Source: Ochrobactrum teleogrylli
Lineage (GTDB): Bacteria; Pseudomonadota; Alphaproteobacteria; Rhizobiales; Rhizobiaceae
Direction: 5' to 3'
DNA: 64,000 nt
NCBI RefSeq assembly: GCF_006376685.1
Contig: NZ_VEWL01000002.1
Location: forward strand, 1-64,000
Positions within the stretch are counted from its first letter, which is position 1; the number at the start of each line of letters is the position of its first letter. Under the pieces are notes generated by a model, which was not told the DNA's origin, ran no database searches, and saw nothing but the letters and a program-made list of their open reading frames with translations. Both the position numbers and the translations under genes were made by a program. Below, piece by piece: positions 59,555-64,000 of the stretch.

Positions 59555-60541
59555 CTAGAACTTCGACAGATCCTGATGGCGAGCCTTGATTTCGCGCACG
59601 GTCTGCGAGCTCGAGCGCATCACGATAGTATGCGTCTGGATGTAATCGCGGGCGAATTTCACGCCAGAAAGCATGTTGCCGTCCGTCACGCCGGTGGCGG
59701 CGAAGAGCACGTCGCCTTTGGCCATTTCTTCCATCGTGTAGACCTTTTTGGGATCCGAGATGCCCATCTTCAGCGCACGGGCGACTTTCTCGTCCGTGTT
59801 CAGCTGGAGACGGCCCTGCATCTGGCCGCCGATGCAGCGCAGAGCTGCCGCAGCCAGCACGCCTTCCGGTGCGCCGCCGATGCCGATATAAATGTCGATG
59901 CCGGTTTCATCCGGATTGGTCGTGTGCATCACGCCTGCAACGTCGCCGTCGCCAATCAGGCGGATTGCAGCGCCTGTCGCGCGCACTTCTTCGATCAGGC
60001 GTGCGTGGCGCGGGCGGTCCATGATGCAAGCCGTGATTTCATGCGGCTTTACACCCTTCGCCTTGGCGATGGAGTTGATGTTTTCCGTTGCGCTGGCGTC
60101 GAGATCGACAACGCCCTTCGGATAGCCCGGGCCAACGGCGATCTTTTCCATGTAGACGTCGGGCGCATAAAGCAGATTGCCCTTCTCGGCGATGGCGATG
60201 ACCGCCAGCGAGTTCGGCAGATTCTTCGCGCAGATCGTCGTGCCTTCCAGCGGATCGAGCGCGATATCGACATCCGGCCCCTGCTTGGTGCCGACTTCTT
60301 CACCGATATAGAGCATTGGCGCTTCGTCGCGCTCGCCTTCACCGATCACCACCGTGCCGGAAATCGGCAGACGGTTCAGTTCCTGACGCATGGCGTCAAC
60401 AGCGGCCTGATCGGCAGCCATCTCGTCACCACGCCCCCGCAGCCGCGCTGCTGCCACTGCTGCGCGTTCGGCTACACGGACCAGTTCCAGTGTGAGAATG
60501 CGATCCAGTCCGTGGGGGTGCTGCTCTGCGGTGTTGGCCAT
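59555..60541 (-). CDS. glpX: class II fructose-1,6-bisphosphatase
   Basis: Gluconeogenic hydrolysis of fructose-1,6-bisphosphate. From the ATG at 60541 (MANTAEQHPHGLDRILTLEL, ribosome site AGGA) it has 328 residues. It contains the metal-binding pattern DIALDPLEGTT, GEGERDEAPMLYIGE and CIMDRPRHARLI, diagnostic for GlpX. The in-frame upstream extension to 60649 lacks similarity. It follows hom by 268 bases. Confidence 0.95.
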   Translation of the reverse strand: MANTAEQHPHGLDRILTLELVRVAERAAVAAARLRGRGDEMAADQAAVDAMRQELNRLPISGTVVIGEGERDEAPMLYIGEEVGTKQGPDVDIALDPLEGTTICAKNLPNSLAVIAIAEKGNLLYAPDVYMEKIAVGPGYPKGVVDLDASATENINSIAKAKGVKPHEITACIMDRPRHARLIEEVRATGAAIRLIGDGDVAGVMHTTNPDETGIDIYIGIGGAPEGVLAAAALRCIGGQMQGRLQLNTDEKVARALKMGISDPKKVYTMEEMAKGDVLFAATGVTDGNMLSGVKFARDYIQTHTIVMRSSSQTVREIKARHQDLSKF

Positions 60542-60808
60542 TTGAACAAGTCCTGAATTCGAATTGCGTTGATGCGCCACAAGGGGCGCCATGCCGCGTT
60601 TATAGCGACAGTATGCGAACCTTTTGTCAAAGTCCCCGGTGCCCTGCAAGAGCCCGAAAGCTAAAAACTATGTGCGCTCAATTGCTTAATCGATTTAAGG
60701 ACTACACGCTTCGTTGCATGTCATGGCCGGGCGTGAACTGGCCTGCGCAACATCATGGTGCAATCGGCCACGAATAATCATGGCAGATCGCACAGCGCGA
60801 CACTCGAT

Positions 60809-62128
60809 TTAGCCTGCACGCTCGATACGTATCATCTGCGGCTTATCCACCAGATGGTCGTCCTTGAGGATCGCTTCCAGCGCTTTCTTGACGGCTGCTT
60901 CCGTCGTCTCATGCGTGACGAGGATGACAGTCTTGATGCCTTCCTGCTGCATGTCGCCCATCGGCGGACGCTGCACGATCGACTCAAGCGAAATGTCGTT
61001 TTCGGCCATGCGCTTGGCGATACCGGCAAAGGCGCCGATGCGGTCGAGAACCGTCAGACGAATAAAATAACCGCCCGCATGCTTGCGCATCTTGGCGCGC
61101 TTATAAGGCTGCAAGGCCTTGGCAGGCGTGCCGAAAACAGGACCATGCTGGAAGCCCGGACGGCTCTTGGCGATATCCGCGATATCGCCGATGACTGCGG
61201 ACGCCGTCGCATTGCCGCCCGCACCCGGACCAGACAGAAGAAGCTCGCCCAGAAGATCGGTCTCGATGGCAACCGCATTGGTCACGCCATGCACCTGCGC
61301 AATCACCGACGAGGTTGGAACCATGGTCGGATGCACGCGCTGCTCAATGCCGGTATCGGTCTTCTGCGCCACCCCCAGAAGCTTGATGCGGTAACCCAGT
61401 TCATCGGCGGCGCGAATATCGGCGAGCGAAATATTGCTGATGCCTTCAAGATAAATATCGTCGGCAGCAATCTGCGTACCAAAGGCAAGGCTGGTCAACA
61501 GCGCAAGCTTGTGCGCGGTGTCGTTGCCTTCGATATCGAAAGTCGGGTCGGCTTCGGCATAGCCCAAACGCTGCGCGTCTTTCAGGCAGGCCTCGAACGA
61601 AATGCCCTCTTCCCACATCCGGGTCAGGATGTAGTTGCAAGTGCCATTCATGATGCCATAGACGCGCGAAACCGTATTGCCGGTCAGCGACTCGCGCATC
61701 GCCTTGATGACCGGAATGCCACCGGCGACCGCCGCTTCGAAGTTGAGAAGAACGCCCTTGTCTTCGGCGATTTTCGCCAGAGCGACGCCATGGCGTGCCA
61801 GAAGCGCCTTGTTGGCGGTCACGACATGACGACCAGCGCGCAAAGCGGCTTCAACAGAAGCCTTGGCCGGGCCATCATCACCACCGATAAGCTCGACATA
61901 AACGTCGATATCGGCAGACTTGGCCAGTTCGACCGGATCATCGAACCAGTCGATACCGTTCAGGTCAACGCCACGGTCACGCGAGCGATCTCGGGCGCTG
62001 ACGGCGGTAATAGTCACCGGCTTACCGCATTGGCGGGTGAGCATTTCGGACTTGTCACGCAGGATACGCAACACTGAAGCGCCAACGGTGCCAAGCCCCG
62101 CAACGCCGATCCGCAATGCATCACTCAT
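60809..62128 (-). CDS. hom: homoserine dehydrogenase
   Basis: Reduces aspartate semialdehyde to homoserine for threonine and methionine synthesis. From the ATG at 62128 (ribosome site AAGG) it has 439 residues: Rossmann motif GVAGLGTVG, catalytic domain with LNGTCNYILTRM-like NGTCNYILTRMWEEG and EGNDTAHKLALL, and a C-terminal ACT domain (about residues 350-430) for feedback control. It lies 107 bases downstream of the aminotransferase gene. Confidence 0.97.
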   Translation of the reverse strand: MSDALRIGVAGLGTVGASVLRILRDKSEMLTRQCGKPVTITAVSARDRSRDRGVDLNGIDWFDDPVELAKSADIDVYVELIGGDDGPAKASVEAALRAGRHVVTANKALLARHGVALAKIAEDKGVLLNFEAAVAGGIPVIKAMRESLTGNTVSRVYGIMNGTCNYILTRMWEEGISFEACLKDAQRLGYAEADPTFDIEGNDTAHKLALLTSLAFGTQIAADDIYLEGISNISLADIRAADELGYRIKLLGVAQKTDTGIEQRVHPTMVPTSSVIAQVHGVTNAVAIETDLLGELLLSGPGAGGNATASAVIGDIADIAKSRPGFQHGPVFGTPAKALQPYKRAKMRKHAGGYFIRLTVLDRIGAFAGIAKRMAENDISLESIVQRPPMGDMQQEGIKTVILVTHETTEAAVKKALEAILKDDHLVDKPQMIRIERAG

Positions 62129-62235
62129 TATATCGACCTTCTGACTCTGATTGTGTGGATGTAGTGGATTTTTGGTAGGTGGGAGTTCTGGCCGCGCGCT
62201 TGTCACGGCCAGAAAGGAAGAACCCGGAATGGCGC

Positions 62236-63456
62236 TTAGCGGCGGCCTTCCAGCGGGATCACATTGTGCAGGTTCTCATCCTTGGTGGCGAGGAAACGCT
62301 TGATGTTGCGCGCTGCCTGACGAATGCGATGTTCGTTTTCGACCAGAGCGATACGCACATAATCATCGCCGTGCTCGCCAAAGCCGATGCCCGGAGCAAC
62401 GGCCACATCGGCCATTTCCACCAGTAGCTTGGAGAATTCGAGCGAGCCAAGAGCGCGGAAGCGTTCCGGGATCGGCACCCAGGCGAACATCGTCGCTGCT
62501 GGCGGCGGAACAACCCAGCCTGCACGGCCAAAGCTTTCAACCAGCACATCGCGGCGCTGCTTATACACATCGCGAACATAGGCAATGTCGGAACCGTCGC
62601 CGTTAAGCGCAGCGGTTGCCGCCACCTGGATCGGCGTGAATGCGCCGTAATCGAGGTAGGATTTCACACGCGTCAGAGCAGCAATCAGGCGTTCATTGCC
62701 GACCGCAAAGCCCATGCGCCAGCCCGGCATCGAGAACGTCTTCGACATGGAGGTGAACTCGACCGCAACATCCATGGCGCCCGGCACTTCGAGTACGGAC
62801 GGGGGCGGATTGCCGTCAAAATAGATTTCCGAATAGGCCAGATCCGACAGGATGACGATGTCATGCTTGCGCGCAAAGGCCACGACATCCTTATAGAAGT
62901 CGAGCGTCGCCACATAAGCCGTCGGATTGGACGGGAAATTGAGGATCAGCGCAATCGGCTTTGGAATCGAGTGCTTCACGCCCCGCTCCAGTGCCGGGAT
63001 GAAGTTGTCATCCGGCTTGGCCTGAATTGAACGGATCACGCCGCCCGACATGATGAAGCCGAAGGAATGGATCGGATAGGTCGGGTCCGGGCAAAGCACC
63101 ACATCGCCCGGCGCCGTGATGGCCTGCGCCATGTTGGCGAAGCCTTCCTTGGAGCCGAGCGTGGCGACAACCTGCGTATCCGGGTTGAGCTTCACGCCGA
63201 AACGGCGGGCATAATATTGCGCCTGCGCGCGGCGCAGCCCCGGAATGCCCTTCGACGAGGAATAACGATGCGCGCGCGGGTCCTGAACGGCCTCGCACAG
63301 CTTGTCGACGATATTCTGCGGCGTCGGCAGATCGGGATTTCCCATCCCAAGATCGATGATGTCGGCCCCGCCCGCTCGCGCCGATGCCTTCAGGCGATTG
63401 ACCTGTTCAAAGACATAAGGGGGCAAGCGACGGACTTTATGGAATTCTTCCGACAT
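62236..63456 (-). CDS. class I/II PLP-dependent aminotransferase (AlaC-like)
   Basis: The 406 residues show the fold-type I aminotransferase pattern: LGMGNPDLPTP, ATLGSKEGFANM, ILNFPSNPTAYVA, and PLP-binding Lys239 in SMSKTFSMPGWRMGF. Similarity is to the AlaC / LL-diaminopimelate aminotransferase-like group, which makes alanine from pyruvate; several related proteins are annotated only as aspartate aminotransferase. Being next to hom fits amino-acid metabolism. Exact substrate not certain. Confidence 0.9.
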   Translation of the reverse strand: MSEEFHKVRRLPPYVFEQVNRLKASARAGGADIIDLGMGNPDLPTPQNIVDKLCEAVQDPRAHRYSSSKGIPGLRRAQAQYYARRFGVKLNPDTQVVATLGSKEGFANMAQAITAPGDVVLCPDPTYPIHSFGFIMSGGVIRSIQAKPDDNFIPALERGVKHSIPKPIALILNFPSNPTAYVATLDFYKDVVAFARKHDIVILSDLAYSEIYFDGNPPPSVLEVPGAMDVAVEFTSMSKTFSMPGWRMGFAVGNERLIAALTRVKSYLDYGAFTPIQVAATAALNGDGSDIAYVRDVYKQRRDVLVESFGRAGWVVPPPAATMFAWVPIPERFRALGSLEFSKLLVEMADVAVAPGIGFGEHGDDYVRIALVENEHRIRQAARNIKRFLATKDENLHNVIPLEGRR

Positions 63457-63591
63457 GATCCTGTTCCAAAAGGAGAGTTAACGATAGGACGCATCATTGC
63501 GCCGCGGGTGGAGCTATACACCTGTTATCGAATCGGGTCGAGACTTCTTGCCGCGCCGTTTCGAACGTGGCCTTGCGTGTCGATGAAGGGC

Positions 63592-63939
63592 TTATTCTTC
63601 CCCGGATTCGATCTGCTTCAGGGTAGCTTCCGATTCAGCCTGCGCTTGCTTGCGCATGGCCTCAGCCTGTGCGGGGGTAAAACCGCCGCCAGACGTTCTC
63701 GATGCCGCAAGACGCGTGCGATCGGAATCGAGTTTTGCAGTCATCTGCTGCTTTTCTTCCGGTGTGATCTGCTCGGTTGCAGCCTTCGGCATACGACCGA
63801 ATGTCGGATAGACGCCGGTGCGCAATGCGCCTTCCTGCGGCACGCCCTGAAATTCCTTGCCACCGGCACAGGCAGTGAGCATCGCTGCGGCGGTTAATGC
63901 CAGCATGAGATGGGCGATCTGCCGCGTGCTCTTGGTCAT
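63592..63939 (-). CDS. small lipoprotein of unknown function
   Basis: From the ATG at 63939 the protein has 115 residues with a lipoprotein signal (MTKSTRQIAHLMLALTAAAM LTAC; lipobox LTAC, Cys about 24). The rest is hydrophilic and helical, with KAATEQITPEEKQQMTAKL and a Q/E/A-rich C-terminus. I recognise no named family. It ends about 136 bases before the aminotransferase start. An upstream in-frame ATG (63978) would bury the signal. Confidence 0.75.
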   Translation of the reverse strand: MTKSTRQIAHLMLALTAAAMLTACAGGKEFQGVPQEGALRTGVYPTFGRMPKAATEQITPEEKQQMTAKLDSDRTRLAASRTSGGGFTPAQAEAMRKQAQAESEATLKQIESGEE

Positions 63940-64000
63940 ATGTCTGATCCCGGTTCTGCCGTTGAGGCTGCCGCACAAGTCGCGACAGAATATACTTCCG

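Overview
The window looks like a piece of the main chromosome of an alphaproteobacterium of the order Rhizobiales, most likely Brucella in the broad sense (Brucella/Ochrobactrum). Four things point there: the protein sequences of the r-protein, RNA polymerase and central-metabolism genes; the gene order; a GAAC-N7-GAAC LexA box upstream of recA; and short palindromic repeats of a Rhizobiales/Brucella kind. The genus is my recognition, not a database result.
Layout. Positions 1-9.7 kb: the C-terminal end of a transposase at the left edge, then alaS, recA, an OmpA-type lipoprotein, a lytic transglycosylase lipoprotein, a 5'-truncated CPBP protease, rarA and a DegQ-type protease. Positions 9.7-28.7 kb: one unbroken minus-strand block in which the str, S10, spc and alpha gene groups are fused (rpsL-rpsG-fusA-tuf-rpsJ ... 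secY-adk-rpsM-rpsK-rpoA-rplQ). Positions 29.2-29.5 kb: a small acidic protein on the plus strand. Positions 29.7-44.1 kb: the second transcription/translation block, also on the minus strand: tRNA-Tyr, tRNA-Gly, a second tuf, tRNA-Trp, secE, nusG, rplK, rplA, rplJ, rplL, rpoB, rpoC. Positions 44.4-55.1 kb: mixed-strand genes including rlmB, a CBS protein, a rhomboid protease, a plus-strand trio (PAS_5, PilZ, LapG-like cysteine protease), gamma carbonic anhydrase, cysE, a hydrolase, DUF192, a double cold-shock protein and gloA. Positions 55.2-64 kb: a minus-strand series with a Tim44-like protein, recJ, ddl, glpX, hom, a class I aminotransferase and a small lipoprotein.
How the parts work together. 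Most of the window is core information processing: ribosome, RNA polymerase, elongation factors and the SecYE translocon. Around it lie amino-acid, cell-wall and repair genes. I found no CRISPR array, rRNA gene, prophage, toxin-antitoxin pair or other obvious defence island. The less ordinary signals are mostly non-coding: a possible leader peptide with competing hairpins before alaS, a family of short palindromic repeats at gene ends with one paired base change that keeps the stem, perfect hairpins in the wide spacers of the r-protein operons, a hairpin-filled rplL-rpoB spacer, a 181-bp imperfect palindrome between rarA and degQ, and two tuf genes that look homogenised. Among proteins, the PAS-PilZ-LapG-like trio and a Thr in place of a metal-binding Asn in D-Ala-D-Ala ligase deserve attention.
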